Of a DNA stretch of 64,000 bases, positions 51,247-60,640 are shown one piece after another (the first letter of the stretch is position 1; every line of letters starts with the position of its first letter). The stretch spans positions 276,187 through 340,186 of the forward strand of contig NZ_JABASY010000001.1 in the NCBI RefSeq assembly GCF_016107685.1, written 5' to 3'. The position numbers and the translations under genes are program-made. The notes under the pieces are model-generated. The model worked only from the letters and a program-made list of their open reading frames with translations, ran no database searches and was not told where the DNA came from. This DNA comes from Brevibacterium yomogidense (GTDB taxonomy: Bacteria; Actinomycetota; Actinomycetes; Actinomycetales; Brevibacteriaceae).

Positions 51247-53673
51247 TCAGTCCTCGGAATTGTTACCCGAGTCGCCGCCGCCGTCACCGCCGCCACCGGA
51301 GTCGCCGCCGTCACCGTTTCCGCCGCCACCGGAGTCGCCGCCATCGCCGCCGTCACCGTTTCCGCCGCCACCGGAGTCGCCGCCGTCACCGCCGTCACCG
51401 TTTCCGCCGCCACCGGAGTCGCCGCCGTTGTCGTTGTCCTCGTTGTCATCGTCACCTGGAGGCTCGATACCGCCGGAGTCGTCTTCCTCTTCCTCCGGAG
51501 GTTCCTCTTCGCGTGCGTCGTCGCCGGAGTCGGAGTCCTCATCCGACGAATTGCCACCGGACCCGCCACCGGAATCACCGGAGTTGTCGCGACGGGGAGG
51601 AGCGGGTGCCTGCTCCGGCACGCCGGAATCGTTGTTCGGCTTGTCGACCTGTGGCAGCTCGCCACGTTCGGGGAACTGCTCGACCGGCAGGTCCATCGCC
51701 TCGACCGCACCGCGCATGTAGTCGGTCCACACCATCGTCGGGTACGAACCACCGGTGATCTCACCCCGGCCGCCATAGGGACCGATCTCGATCGGGTTGC
51801 CCTCCTCGTCGGCGCGGAAGATCGACACCGCGGTCGCCAGGTTGGGGGTGTAGCCGGCGAACCATGCGGAGTACGCGTTCTGCGACGTACCCGTCTTGCC
51901 CGCCGCAGGGCGACCCAGATTGTTCGCGTAGGAGCCGGACCCGCCGGTCACGACGTTGCGCAGGGCGTAGGACGTCTCCGCGGCGACCGCCGGGTCGAAC
52001 GCCTCGTCACCCTCAGGGTCGGCTTCGTGCACGACCGTGTCTTCCGCGTCGGTGACCTTGTCGACGAAGTGGACCTGGTGGTGCACGCCCTCCTCCGCGA
52101 ACGTCGCGAACGCTCCCGCCATCTGCGTGACAGTGGGGCTCGAGGTGCCCAGCACGTTCGACGCGTTGTTCTCCAGCCCCACCGTGTCGTCGGGGAAGCC
52201 GGCGCGCTTCGCCACGTCCACCGTCTTCTCCGGGCCCACTTCGATGTTCAGCTGCGCGTACGCCGTGTTGATCGACGACTGCGTCGCCTTCAGCAGGCTC
52301 ACCGGTCCATAGTTCGAACCGCCGTAGTTGCGGACGACCCAGGGGGTGCCGTCGTAGTTGAACGTCGTGCCGCTCGTCCCGGTGAAATGATCCGTCAGCC
52401 GATAGCCGTTCTCCAGACCGGCCACCAGGGTGAACACCTTGAAGGTCGACCCCGCCTGCGCCGTGTCCTGGGTCGCGGAGTTCTGCGCGCGCTCTAGATA
52501 GTCCTTCCCGCCGTAGATCGCGACGACACCGCCGGTGGCGGGATCCACCGACGACAGTCCCACGTGCATGCCGTCCTTCATCTCCGGCAGCGCCTCGACC
52601 GTCTCCACCGCGACCTCCATCGCGCCTTCGTCGAAGGTCGACACGATGTCGTAGCCGCCGCGATTCAGCTGGTCCTCGGTGTACCCGATCGACTTCAGCT
52701 CAGACAGGACTGTCGACAGCAGGTACCCGTTCTGGCCCTTGTACTGGTTGTCCTCGGGCTTCGAGTTGACCTCCGGCATCTCCGTCGACGCCGCTTCGTC
52801 CTCGGTGAGGTAGCCCAGCTTCACCATGCTGCGCAGCACGTACCGGAACCGGTCCTCGTACGTGTCCGGGTCATCCGCGGGGTCCGCGGCACCGGGTCGC
52901 TGGATCATCGCGGCCAGCAGGGCGCTCTCGGGCACATCGAGTTCGCTCGCCGGCTTGTCGAAGTAGTTGTTGGCCGCCACCTCGATGCCGTAGCTCTGGC
53001 GGCCCAGGTAGATCGTGTTGAGATAGTTCGCGAGGACTTCGTCCTTCGTGAGCTCCTGGTCGATCTTGAGCGAGATGAACATCTCCCGGACCTTGCGGTC
53101 GATGGAGCGCTCGTTCGTCAGGTAGAAGTTCTTCACGTACTGCTGGGTGATCGTCGACCCGCCGCCCGCGTAGTCGTCGGTGACGACGCCCCACACCGCG
53201 CGGCTCAGTCCCTTGAAGGAGATGCCGCGGTTCTCGTAGAACGACTGGTCCTCCGCCGCGACCGCGGCGTGCTGCATCGATTCGGAGATCTCGTCGATCG
53301 ACACGTTGGTGCGATCCTCCGCGGAGTACGACCCGAGCTCCGTCTCCCCGTCGTTGTAGTAGACGGTCGAGGTCTGTCCTGACGCCTCCGCGTTGGGTTC
53401 CGGGATGTCGGTGACCGCGTAGCCGATGCCGAAGGCTCCCAGCCCCAGCGCGACGAACAGCAGCACCGCGACAGCCCAGTGGCGGAATGCGGGGACCCAC
53501 CGGCGCCATCCGGTCTTCCCGGGGCGGGGGTAGCCCGCCCAGCGCGACATCCGCGCGAACAGACCCCCCTTGGCACCGCCTGCGCCTGCGGCAGCGCCGG
53601 ATTTCGCGGCGGTGCCGCCGCTGCGATGACGGCCCTGCGAACCGGCGTGCCGGGGAGTTTCGGATGGGGTCAC
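51247..53673 (-). CDS. Class A penicillin-binding protein (transglycosylase/transpeptidase)
   Basis: 808 aa bifunctional murein synthase. Cytoplasmic basic N-terminus, one membrane anchor (HWAVAVLLFVALGLGAFGIGYAV). GT51 domain (AVAAEDQSFYENRGISFKG, GGSTITQQYVKNFYL, LNTIYLGRQSYGIEVAA), then transpeptidase with SxxK in AGSTFKVFTL, SxN in QSSINTAYA and KTG in AGKTGTSQNAYSAWF. Catalytic residues intact. The last 100 residues are Asp/Gly/Ser/Glu-rich and repetitive, outside the membrane. GTG start behind GGAGGACTCC. Ortholog of the mycobacterial ponA1 position. Confidence 0.95.
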   Translation of the reverse strand: MTPSETPRHAGSQGRHRSGGTAAKSGAAAGAGGAKGGLFARMSRWAGYPRPGKTGWRRWVPAFRHWAVAVLLFVALGLGAFGIGYAVTDIPEPNAEASGQTSTVYYNDGETELGSYSAEDRTNVSIDEISESMQHAAVAAEDQSFYENRGISFKGLSRAVWGVVTDDYAGGGSTITQQYVKNFYLTNERSIDRKVREMFISLKIDQELTKDEVLANYLNTIYLGRQSYGIEVAANNYFDKPASELDVPESALLAAMIQRPGAADPADDPDTYEDRFRYVLRSMVKLGYLTEDEAASTEMPEVNSKPEDNQYKGQNGYLLSTVLSELKSIGYTEDQLNRGGYDIVSTFDEGAMEVAVETVEALPEMKDGMHVGLSSVDPATGGVVAIYGGKDYLERAQNSATQDTAQAGSTFKVFTLVAGLENGYRLTDHFTGTSGTTFNYDGTPWVVRNYGGSNYGPVSLLKATQSSINTAYAQLNIEVGPEKTVDVAKRAGFPDDTVGLENNASNVLGTSSPTVTQMAGAFATFAEEGVHHQVHFVDKVTDAEDTVVHEADPEGDEAFDPAVAAETSYALRNVVTGGSGSYANNLGRPAAGKTGTSQNAYSAWFAGYTPNLATAVSIFRADEEGNPIEIGPYGGRGEITGGSYPTMVWTDYMRGAVEAMDLPVEQFPERGELPQVDKPNNDSGVPEQAPAPPRRDNSGDSGGGSGGNSSDEDSDSGDDAREEEPPEEEEDDSGGIEPPGDDDNEDNDNGGDSGGGGNGDGGDGGDSGGGGNGDGGDGGDSGGGGNGDGGDSGGGGDGGGDSGNNSED
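51289..51429 (-). repeat. In-frame 42-bp tandem repeat in the PBP C-terminal tail
   Basis: About three 42-bp units, the first and last shortened, encode repeats of a 14-residue Gly/Asp/Ser/Asn motif (GGDSGGGGNGDGGD). Unit length is a multiple of three, so copy-number change would keep the frame and alter only the length of the extracellular tail. Confidence 0.8.
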
Positions 53674-53831
53674 GGAGTCCTCCGCTGTCGAGGTGTGGGA
53701 CAGGTCGCCACACGCGCGGACCCTGCCGTCAGAGGTTCACTCCAACAGCCGACGACACGCGCACCGTGCAGACAACCCGTCGATTCAACCATGCGTTCAT
53801 GGTAGGAGGCTGAACGTCGACGAGTTCCCCG

Positions 53832-55679
53832 TCACCCCTTGAGTGACGGGAAGTCCGTGTCCGCCCACTCGAGGATCCGTGTGCCTTCCGCCCCCGGGCC
53901 CTTCGCATCCGTCGCCGAGGCCGCGGTCCGGGCCCCGCCCGCACCCACCACGGCGTCGGGTGCGGGGATGCCGCCCGCCTCGCCGTGCAGCTCACGTTCG
54001 CGGGCGCGCAGCTCGACCCGTCGGATCTTTCCGGAGATCGTCTTCGGCAGGTCGGAGAACTCGATGCGCCGGATCCGCTTGTAGGGGGCGAGGTTCTCAC
54101 GGCAGAACCGGAGGATGTCCTCGGCGGTCTCCGCGTTCGGCTCGAAGCCGCCTCGCAGGACGACGTACGCCTTGGGCACCGCGAGCCGCACCGGGTCCGG
54201 CGAGGGCACGACAGCGGCTTCCGCCACGGCCTCGTGCTCGATGAGGACGCTCTCCAGCTCGAACGGGGACAGCCGGTAGTCGCTGGCCTTGAACACGTCG
54301 TCGGCACGGCCCACGTACGTGTAGACGCCGTCGTCGTCCTTCGTCGCGACGTCACCCGTATGGTAGACGCCGTTCATGAACGCGTCGTCGGTCCGTGCCT
54401 CGTCGCCCCAGTAGCCGCTCATGAGGGCCAGGGGGCGGGGGTCCATGCGGAGGCAGATCTCTCCCTCCACGGTCTCCTCGCCGGTGGCCGGGTCGATGAG
54501 GACCGGGTCGAATCCCGGCATCGCGACACCCATGGCTCCCGGCTTCATCTGATGGCCGGGCGGGTTGCCGATCTGCAGTGTGGTCTCCGTCTGACCGAAG
54601 CCGTCGCGGATGGAGACGCCCCATTCGCGTTCGACGATCGCGATGACCTCCGGGTTGAGCGGCTCACCCGCACCCAGCGCCTTCTGCGGCGGACTCGCGA
54701 GCTTCGACAGGTCGGCCTGGATGAGCATGCGCCAGACGGTGGGCGGTGCGCAGAAGCTCGTGACGCCCACGCGGTCCATGACGCTCATGAGCTGTGCGGC
54801 GTCGAAGCGCGCGTAGTTGACGATGACGACGCAGGCGCCGGCGATCCACGGGGTGAAGAAGTTCGACCACGCGTGCTTCGCCCAGCCGGGGGACGCGATG
54901 TTGAGGTGGCGGTCGCCGGGCTCCAGACCCATCCAGTACATGGTGGACAGGTGGCCCACCGGGTACGAGGCGTGGCTGTGGGCGACCATCTTCGCCTTCG
55001 ACGTGGTGCCGGAGGTGAAGTAGAGGAGGAGCAGCTCGTCCGCGCGAGTGGGAGCGTCGACTGTGAAGTCCTCGGATTCTTCCGCCGCGTCCGCGTAGGA
55101 CACCGAGCCCTCGCCGACTCCTTCTGCGGGCGCATCGATGACGATGCGCGTGACCTGCCGGTCCACGTCGTCGAACTTCGCGGCGTCCTCGGCTGCGGCG
55201 ACGACGAAGTCGGCTTCACCGCGGACGGCGCGGTCCTCGAGGTCCTTCGGGCCCAGCTGCACGGTGGTGGGCAGCAGGACCGCACCCAGGCGGATCCCTG
55301 CGAGCATCGTCTCCCACAGCTCCACGCGGTTGCCCAGCATCACCATGACGCGGCTGCCCCGGCGCACACCGGCCTTCCGCAGGAGGTTGCCGACCTGGTT
55401 GGACCGGCGGCGCAGCTGGTCGAACGACCACGTCTGCTCGCTGCCGTCGCCCTCGATGATCCAGAGAGCAGGATCGTCGTTGCCCTGGGCGAGGGGGTCG
55501 AACCAGTCGGTGGCGAAGTTGAAGTGCTCGAACTGCGGCCACTCGAAAGCGCTGCGTGCGGCCTCGATGTCCAGCCGGTGTGTGAGGAGGGAGTCACGGA
55601 CGGCACGAAACTGCTCCGTGACGGTCTGCGCTGCTCCGGTCTCCTGCGTACTGCTGTCACCGGACTGGACAGTGGCCAT
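53832..55679 (-). CDS. AMP-dependent acyl-CoA/acetyl-CoA synthetase-like ligase
   Basis: 615 aa. ANL superfamily: AMP-binding LLLLYFTSGTTSKAKMVAHSH, ALGAGEPLNPEVI, DGFGQTETTLQIGN, GVYHTGDVATKDDDGVYTYVGRADDVFKASDYRLSPFELE hinge and the catalytic Lys in LPKTISGKIRRVEL. The WFDPLAQGNDDPALW region and C-terminal layout suit medium-chain acyl-CoA or acetate-type ligases; the acid cannot be named. The last 45 residues are Ala/Gly-rich. ATG after AAGGAGAACTC; a longer frame upstream is rejected. Confidence 0.88.
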   Translation of the reverse strand: MATVQSGDSSTQETGAAQTVTEQFRAVRDSLLTHRLDIEAARSAFEWPQFEHFNFATDWFDPLAQGNDDPALWIIEGDGSEQTWSFDQLRRRSNQVGNLLRKAGVRRGSRVMVMLGNRVELWETMLAGIRLGAVLLPTTVQLGPKDLEDRAVRGEADFVVAAAEDAAKFDDVDRQVTRIVIDAPAEGVGEGSVSYADAAEESEDFTVDAPTRADELLLLYFTSGTTSKAKMVAHSHASYPVGHLSTMYWMGLEPGDRHLNIASPGWAKHAWSNFFTPWIAGACVVIVNYARFDAAQLMSVMDRVGVTSFCAPPTVWRMLIQADLSKLASPPQKALGAGEPLNPEVIAIVEREWGVSIRDGFGQTETTLQIGNPPGHQMKPGAMGVAMPGFDPVLIDPATGEETVEGEICLRMDPRPLALMSGYWGDEARTDDAFMNGVYHTGDVATKDDDGVYTYVGRADDVFKASDYRLSPFELESVLIEHEAVAEAAVVPSPDPVRLAVPKAYVVLRGGFEPNAETAEDILRFCRENLAPYKRIRRIEFSDLPKTISGKIRRVELRARERELHGEAGGIPAPDAVVGAGGARTAASATDAKGPGAEGTRILEWADTDFPSLKG

Positions 55680-55756
55680 GAGTTCTCCTTCGAATCCTTG
55701 GTCCGCCATGTGCGGGTTGTTCGCACGACGTCTTCGCAAATGTATCAGCCGCGGTA

Positions 55757-57235
55757 TCACCCCTGGTCGGAGTACCAGTCGCGCAGACGGCGCTCCGCTT
55801 CCTCGGGTCCGATGACGCCGTCTTCCATCCGGATGTCCAGCAAGTGGCGGTATGCCCGGCCCACCAGCGGGCCGGGTGGGATGCCCAGGATCTCCATGAT
55901 CTGCTGCCCGTCCAGCTCCGGACGGATCGCGTCGAGCTTCTCCTGTTCCGCGAGCGCTGCGATCCTGCGTTCGAGGTCGTCGTAGTTCCGTGCCAGCCGC
56001 TGCGCCTTGCGCCTGTTGCGGGTCGTCACGTCGGAGCGCGTGAGGATGTGGAGGCGGGTGAGCTGGTCACCGGCGTCGGTCACGTACCGGCGCACCGCGG
56101 AATCCGACCAGCCGGCGTCCCCGTAGCCGTAGAACCTGAGGTGCAGTTCCACGAGCTTCGCGACCTTCTTCGTCGTGTCCTTGTCGAACGTGAGCGCCTT
56201 CATCCGCTTCGCGGTGAGCTTCGCACCGACCACGTCGTGGTGGTGGAACGTCACCCCGCCGTTCTCGTCGAAGCGCCGGGTCTTCGGCTTCCCGATGTCG
56301 TGGAGGAGCGCGGCGAACCGGACGATGAAGTCCGGGGAGGTGAAGGGCGCGGGACCGTCCGCGGCGTAGGCCGGCTCGAGTGCGACGGCCTGGTCGAGGA
56401 CGGTGAGGGAGTGCTCGTACACGTCCTTGTGCCGGTTGTGCTCGTCCTGCTGGTCTCGCAGCGCGGCGAATTCGGGGAGGACGCGTTCGCAGATCCCGGT
56501 GTCGACGAGCAGTTCGATGCCGGTCCGCGGGCGCTTCCCGGTGACGAGCTTGACGAGTTCCTCGCGGACGCGTTCGGCGGAGATGATGTCGATCCGCTCG
56601 CTCATGCGCGTCATGGCGTCGCGGACTTCGGGGGCGACCGCGAAGTCCAGCTGGGAGGAGAAGCGGGCGCCGCGCATCATGCGCAGCGGGTCGTCGGAGA
56701 AGGAGTCCTCCGGCGTGCCGGGGGTGCGGATGAGGCCGGCGGCGAGGTCACCCAGACCTCCGTGCGGGTCGACGAACACCCGGCCGGGGAGGCGGACGGC
56801 CATCGCGCCGATCGTGAAGTCGCGCCGGACGAGGTCCGCGTCGAGGGTGTCGCCGAAAGCGACGACCGGCTTCCGCGAGTCCGGGTCGTACTGCTCCGCA
56901 CGGTACGTGGTGATCTCGATGAGGCGGTCGCCCTTGCGCAGGCCGATCGTCCCGAACCGCTTGCCGATGTCCCAGTGCGCGTCCGCCCATCCCTTGATGA
57001 CGGCGAGGATGTCGTCCGGCCGCGCGTCCGTCGTGAAGTCGAGGTCGGGCATGTCGCGGCCCAGCAGCGCGTCGCGGACGGAGCCGCCCACCAGGGCGAA
57101 CTCGAAGCCGCGGGCGGCGAACCTCTCCGCCAGCGGGTCGAGGATGTGTGCCAGCCCGTCGAGGGCCTCGAACATCCTCGCGTGCGCCTGTGCTGCGTCC
57201 ACGCGGTCTCCTCCTGGTGCTCTCTGGTCGGTCAC
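55757..57235 (-). CDS. cca: CCA tRNA nucleotidyltransferase
   Basis: 492 aa. N-terminal nucleotidyltransferase FALVGGSVRDALLGRDMPDLDFTTDARPDDI with the DxD-type acids; LVRRDFTIGAMAV and DDPLRMMRGARFSSQL follow, and an HD domain FAALLHDIGKPKTR with FHHHDVVGA. It adds or repairs the 3'-CCA of tRNAs. GTG start. In mycobacteria (Rv3907c) it stands next to the NUDIX-DUF6049-murJ genes, divergent as here, but here a 3.5-kb regulator block has been inserted between. Confidence 0.94.
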   Translation of the reverse strand: MTDQRAPGGDRVDAAQAHARMFEALDGLAHILDPLAERFAARGFEFALVGGSVRDALLGRDMPDLDFTTDARPDDILAVIKGWADAHWDIGKRFGTIGLRKGDRLIEITTYRAEQYDPDSRKPVVAFGDTLDADLVRRDFTIGAMAVRLPGRVFVDPHGGLGDLAAGLIRTPGTPEDSFSDDPLRMMRGARFSSQLDFAVAPEVRDAMTRMSERIDIISAERVREELVKLVTGKRPRTGIELLVDTGICERVLPEFAALRDQQDEHNRHKDVYEHSLTVLDQAVALEPAYAADGPAPFTSPDFIVRFAALLHDIGKPKTRRFDENGGVTFHHHDVVGAKLTAKRMKALTFDKDTTKKVAKLVELHLRFYGYGDAGWSDSAVRRYVTDAGDQLTRLHILTRSDVTTRNRRKAQRLARNYDDLERRIAALAEQEKLDAIRPELDGQQIMEILGIPPGPLVGRAYRHLLDIRMEDGVIGPEEAERRLRDWYSDQG

Positions 57236-57381
57236 GATGCGGCTCTGGTCGGAGCGCGCACAAGCCTACCGCGCGGGCACCGTGTGGCACCGCCGGATGA
57301 GCCTGTCCGGGGCGCGGTGGTCTGCGCGGTGCGGACGCCGGCAACCGGAGGTGCAGGGTGTCGGCGGTCAGGTGTCGGCGG

Positions 57382-58623
57382 TCAGGTCGGTGGCTGCTCG
57401 GCAGCGCGGTGTGCGAGGTAGGTCGCGATGCGGGCGACGTCCGGGTCCTCGTCGTCAGTGAATGGTGCCACGACTGCCTGGACCACCGCGTCCGGTTGCT
57501 CACCCAGCGCCTGCACGAGGCGCACGCGGCCCGCCGATGGTGTCGACGGGTCCCGGAGCCGGTCGAGGATCGCATCGACCGCCGCCGAGGCCGCAGCGGC
57601 ATCCGCTGTCCGGTTCCCCTCCGCAGCCCGTCCCCGGGCCGCAAACCGTCCCCGGGCCGCAAACCGTCCTCGGTCAGCTGTCCGTTCTCGGTCAGCAGCC
57701 CGTTCCTGGGCCGTGGCACGTCCCCCTTCCACTGTGAGCCGGGCGAGTGCTTCCGCCGCCTCCACGTCCTTCGTCCCGTCGACCACCATCTGCACGAGGA
57801 CGTCGCGCAGAAGTGCCGCGGAAAGCACGTGGGAGTCGGTGGTCAGACGGGGGCCCGAGATCGGGTGGGCGTCGGTGGCGCCGTCCCGCGACGCGGCTGG
57901 AGAACCCTCCCTCCACTGGGAGGCGAGGGTGAGAGCGACGCGGGCCCGGACCTCGGCGTTGTCGTCGGTGAGGACGGAGGCGAGGAGGACAGCCGCCTCG
58001 GGCTCCTCGAGATCACCCAGGAGCGCGACCGCTCGCAGGCGGACGGCAGGATCGTCCGCACTGAGCGCCTCCGCGGCGGCAGCGACGACCGCGCTCGCGC
58101 TTCCCGCAGCGTGTCCGGCAGCCCATCGCAGTGCTCCGGCGACGTTGAGCTCGTCTTCGGTGAGTGCGGCCTCGGCGAAGGCGGCGGCGGGCAGCGCGTC
58201 CGGGGTGAGTGCGGCATCGTGACGCGTCCGAGGGTCGTCCGAGCGGACGGCGCGCAGAAGCGCGATCGTGATGAGGACGTCCTCCCAGTCGTCGGGCGAG
58301 CGTGCGCGGGTGTGCTCGAGGCGAGTGAGGAGCTCCTGCTCGGCCACGATACGGGAGCGTGTCCGCTCGATGAGAGCGTCCAGGGTGGGCGACGGCCCGA
58401 ACGCGCCGTGCACGGACCCGCTGAGTGCATCACCCGCCTCGGCGAGGCTCATCCCGAGGGATCGCAGCGCCTCCACATGGAGGATCCGCCGGAGGTCCGC
58501 ATCCGCGTACTCGCGGTATCCCGCGGCGGTCCGCTCGCTGGGGCTCACAAGGCCCAGCGCATCGTAGTGGCGCAGCATCCGCACACTCACGCCGGAGCGC
58601 CGCGACACCTCACCGATCCGCAC
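57382..58623 (-). CDS. MerR family regulator with C-terminal HEAT-type repeats
   Basis: 413 aa. N-terminal MerR HTH VRIGEVSRRSGVSVRMLRHYDALGLVSPSERTAAGYREYADADL, then the dimerisation helix. About 200 Ala/Leu-rich residues follow with HEAT-like units (DDPAVRLRAVALLGDLEEPEAAVLLASVL, DDNAEVRARVALTLAS) in place of a small effector domain. An Arg/Ala low-complexity insert (near residues 320-350) comes from an 18-bp DNA repeat around 57631-57668. GTG start with perfect GAGGAGG; it overlaps the preceding gene by 14 nt. Likely acts on the MerR-type promoter at 60641-60671. Confidence 0.83.
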   Translation of the reverse strand: MRIGEVSRRSGVSVRMLRHYDALGLVSPSERTAAGYREYADADLRRILHVEALRSLGMSLAEAGDALSGSVHGAFGPSPTLDALIERTRSRIVAEQELLTRLEHTRARSPDDWEDVLITIALLRAVRSDDPRTRHDAALTPDALPAAAFAEAALTEDELNVAGALRWAAGHAAGSASAVVAAAAEALSADDPAVRLRAVALLGDLEEPEAAVLLASVLTDDNAEVRARVALTLASQWREGSPAASRDGATDAHPISGPRLTTDSHVLSAALLRDVLVQMVVDGTKDVEAAEALARLTVEGGRATAQERAADRERTADRGRFAARGRFAARGRAAEGNRTADAAAASAAVDAILDRLRDPSTPSAGRVRLVQALGEQPDAVVQAVVAPFTDDEDPDVARIATYLAHRAAEQPPT

Positions 58624-59293
58624 GCGGTTCCTCCTCGCCACCGGCTCCGTCGCCGACATCAGCCTCTACCTCGCCGCGTTCGATGCCGAGGGTCGCCAGG
58701 AGATCCTCGTACAGCTGGAACCACACGCGGTGGCAGGAGTCGAGGGACGTCCGGTCGACCCACTCCGGCGCTCCTGCACGCGCACGGACGACAGCAGCGT
58801 CGAAGCGTTCGTCGTACCCGCCGAATCGCGGGAGGACGGCGGTGAGCCGCGTGATGAGGGGAGCGAGTGCGCGGCTGAGGTCCTCGAGTTCGTCGAGGAT
58901 CCGCGCATCCCGGACGAGGTCGCTGTGATCATTCGTCGTGAGACGCCCATCCGTCCCGGGGAGGATCTGCCAGTCGGTCACCGCGCGCAGCAGCCGTGCG
59001 TTGAGGGGACGGAAGTCCCAGTGGACAGCGGGGACGACGCCGTGGGGATCCGCGATGCGGAGCTCATCCGACAGCTGGCGCTCGTTCTCCTCCTTCCCGG
59101 CGTCCGTGAGCGTCCACCCCGCCGCATGCGCGAAGGCGACGTGCTGGAGGAGGCCGTCCCCTTCCGCCCCGTGGAGGAAGGTCGACGTCGCGTCCCTGGT
59201 CGCATCTGCTCGCTCCGCGATCTCGTCGGTGCCGGCGAACCCCAGCAGGCGCACGGCGTGGAGGAGCCTCAGCGGTTCGGGAGAGGCCGTCAT
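58610..59293 (-). CDS. Unrecognised protein, possibly DNA-binding
   Basis: 227 aa, soluble. The N-terminus (LRLLHAVRLLGFAGTDEIAERADATRDATSTFL, then LLQHVAFAHAAGWTLTDAGKEENERQL) reads like a winged helix of the MarR/ArsR/PadR type; the C-terminal half (LNARLLRAVTDWQILPG, DSCHRVWFQLYEDLLATLGIER) is helical and not assigned. Coupled by ATGA overlap to the small HTH protein upstream and overlapping the MerR-HEAT gene downstream, so it belongs to one three-gene regulatory operon. Function unknown. Confidence 0.65.
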   Translation of the reverse strand: MTASPEPLRLLHAVRLLGFAGTDEIAERADATRDATSTFLHGAEGDGLLQHVAFAHAAGWTLTDAGKEENERQLSDELRIADPHGVVPAVHWDFRPLNARLLRAVTDWQILPGTDGRLTTNDHSDLVRDARILDELEDLSRALAPLITRLTAVLPRFGGYDERFDAAVVRARAGAPEWVDRTSLDSCHRVWFQLYEDLLATLGIERGEVEADVGDGAGGEEEPRADR

Positions 59294-59739
59294 GACCGTC
59301 CTCCCACTCGGCCGGTGAGCCGGGTGAAGTGCTGCTGGCAGGCCTGAGGGGAGCGGAATCCCATCGCGTCCGCGATCTGCGCCCACGTGAGGCCCGCACC
59401 GCGAGCGGAGAAGAGGAGGCCCGCCTCCAGGCCATCGACCTCCGCGCGCGCTGCGGACAGCAGGGCGAGGCCGTTCAGCAGGGTGCCGGCGTCCTGACCA
59501 CTCGCTTCCTGCGCGGCGCGCCACAGCGCGAAGTGGGCGAGGTCGACGGCGGACGGCGGGGCGGGTGCGGGCCGCCAAGGACGGGGCGACAGACCCTCTG
59601 CTCCGGCGGCACGCAGCTGCTGCGCTGCCGTGCTCTCCTGGGCGGCACCCGCTCGATCAGCTGTCGCCCGGTCGGCTGTTGCCCGGTCAGCGCCTACCCG
59701 GTCGACACCTGTCCGTTCGGACTCGTGCTTGCGTTCCAT
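59290..59739 (-). CDS. Small HTH-like protein of unknown function
   Basis: 149 aa. The N-terminal 50 residues are low complexity with an ADRAT repeat from a short DNA repeat. The middle (AVDLAHFALWRAAQEASGQDAGTLLNGLALL) is helical. The C-terminus GLTWAQIADAMGFRSPQACQQHFTRL is a sigma-region-4/GcrA-like helix-turn-helix. First gene of the operon with the two proteins above; upstream (59740-59921) an AT-richer stretch carries TTGACA and a CAAC-N5-GTTG repeat, the probable promoter and operator. Confidence 0.6.
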   Translation of the reverse strand: MERKHESERTGVDRVGADRATADRATADRAGAAQESTAAQQLRAAGAEGLSPRPWRPAPAPPSAVDLAHFALWRAAQEASGQDAGTLLNGLALLSAARAEVDGLEAGLLFSARGAGLTWAQIADAMGFRSPQACQQHFTRLTGRVGGRS

Positions 59740-59921
59740 GCCCCCACCCTCCACAATCAACATAACGTTGTCAATGATTCGTTGAAAGAGTGTGTGCACG
59801 CGCGGCTTCTGGACTCATCGACCACGCCCCCTTCGTGCTGCAGATCCGGGACATCCCAACCCGCGCGTCCCGTTCTTCGACGGGTACGACCTTGAGGCAC
59901 CGCTCCTCTCATCCGTCCGAA

Positions 59922-60602
59922 TCATCCGTCGAGACCGAGCGCTCCCAGCGCGACGACGCGCTTCGCCTCCTCGATCACACCCGCGAAGCCGGCGTCCGGG
60001 TCCTCGAGGAGCCGCCGGGTGGCCTCGGCGTGGACCCGCACGGATACGTGCGGTGAGGCGGCCGCGCGGGTGAGTGGTGCCTCCGCGGCGTCGTCCAGGG
60101 CGACCAGCGCGCGGCTGAGGCTCTTCTGCACCTCTGCATCACCGCGACCCAGCTGTGTCGTGAGGACGTCGGCCAGCCACGGCTCGGCGGCGTCGGGCAC
60201 GAGGACGACAGCGGCACGCCAGGCAGCCCGCGCCGCCTCGTCGTCCTCATCGCACAGCAGCGCTTCCGACAGGTGGGACCACGCCGCAGGATCACCGATC
60301 TTCGACAGGGTGTGGAGCGCCTGGCTGCGCGCCTGCGGCACCGCCGAACCCAGCGCGTCGAGGAGCAGCGGCACCGTCGCGGCCGCCTGGTGCCGGGTGA
60401 GCGCCCACGTGAGCATGTCGCGGACGAAGAAGTCTGGCTCCACCGCGCATCGGTCGACCAGCAGCGCCACCGCGTCCGGATCCGGCCGAGTACCGGCATC
60501 CAGGGCAGCCCGCAGTCGCGCCGACGGATCCGTGGCGGCGAGCGCGATGAGCCGCGACTGTCCGGGCAGGTCTTCCCGTGCCGCGCTCTGCTCGTCCCGC
60601 AT
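59922..60602 (-). CDS. HEAT-repeat protein
   Basis: 226 aa, nearly all helical HEAT/PBS-lyase-type repeats: VEPDFFVRDMLTWALTRHQ, LLDALGSAVPQARSQALHTLSKIGDPAAW, DDEAARAAWRAAVVLVPD, SPHVSVRVHAEATRRLLEDPD. A protein-binding scaffold; no catalytic residues seen. Start by GGGAG seven bases before the ATG; a start 18 nt upstream is possible. Its repeats resemble those in the nearby MerR-HEAT regulator, and its promoter has MerR architecture, so the two are probably functionally tied. Confidence 0.78.
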   Translation of the reverse strand: MRDEQSAAREDLPGQSRLIALAATDPSARLRAALDAGTRPDPDAVALLVDRCAVEPDFFVRDMLTWALTRHQAAATVPLLLDALGSAVPQARSQALHTLSKIGDPAAWSHLSEALLCDEDDEAARAAWRAAVVLVPDAAEPWLADVLTTQLGRGDAEVQKSLSRALVALDDAAEAPLTRAAASPHVSVRVHAEATRRLLEDPDAGFAGVIEEAKRVVALGALGLDG

Positions 60603-60640
60603 CTTCCGACTCCCCATCATCCGATCACCGTCTGATCACC

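Noticed and set aside
51289..51429. Possible CRISPR-like repeats
   Set aside because: Repeats are contiguous, in frame with the PBP gene and lack variable spacers.
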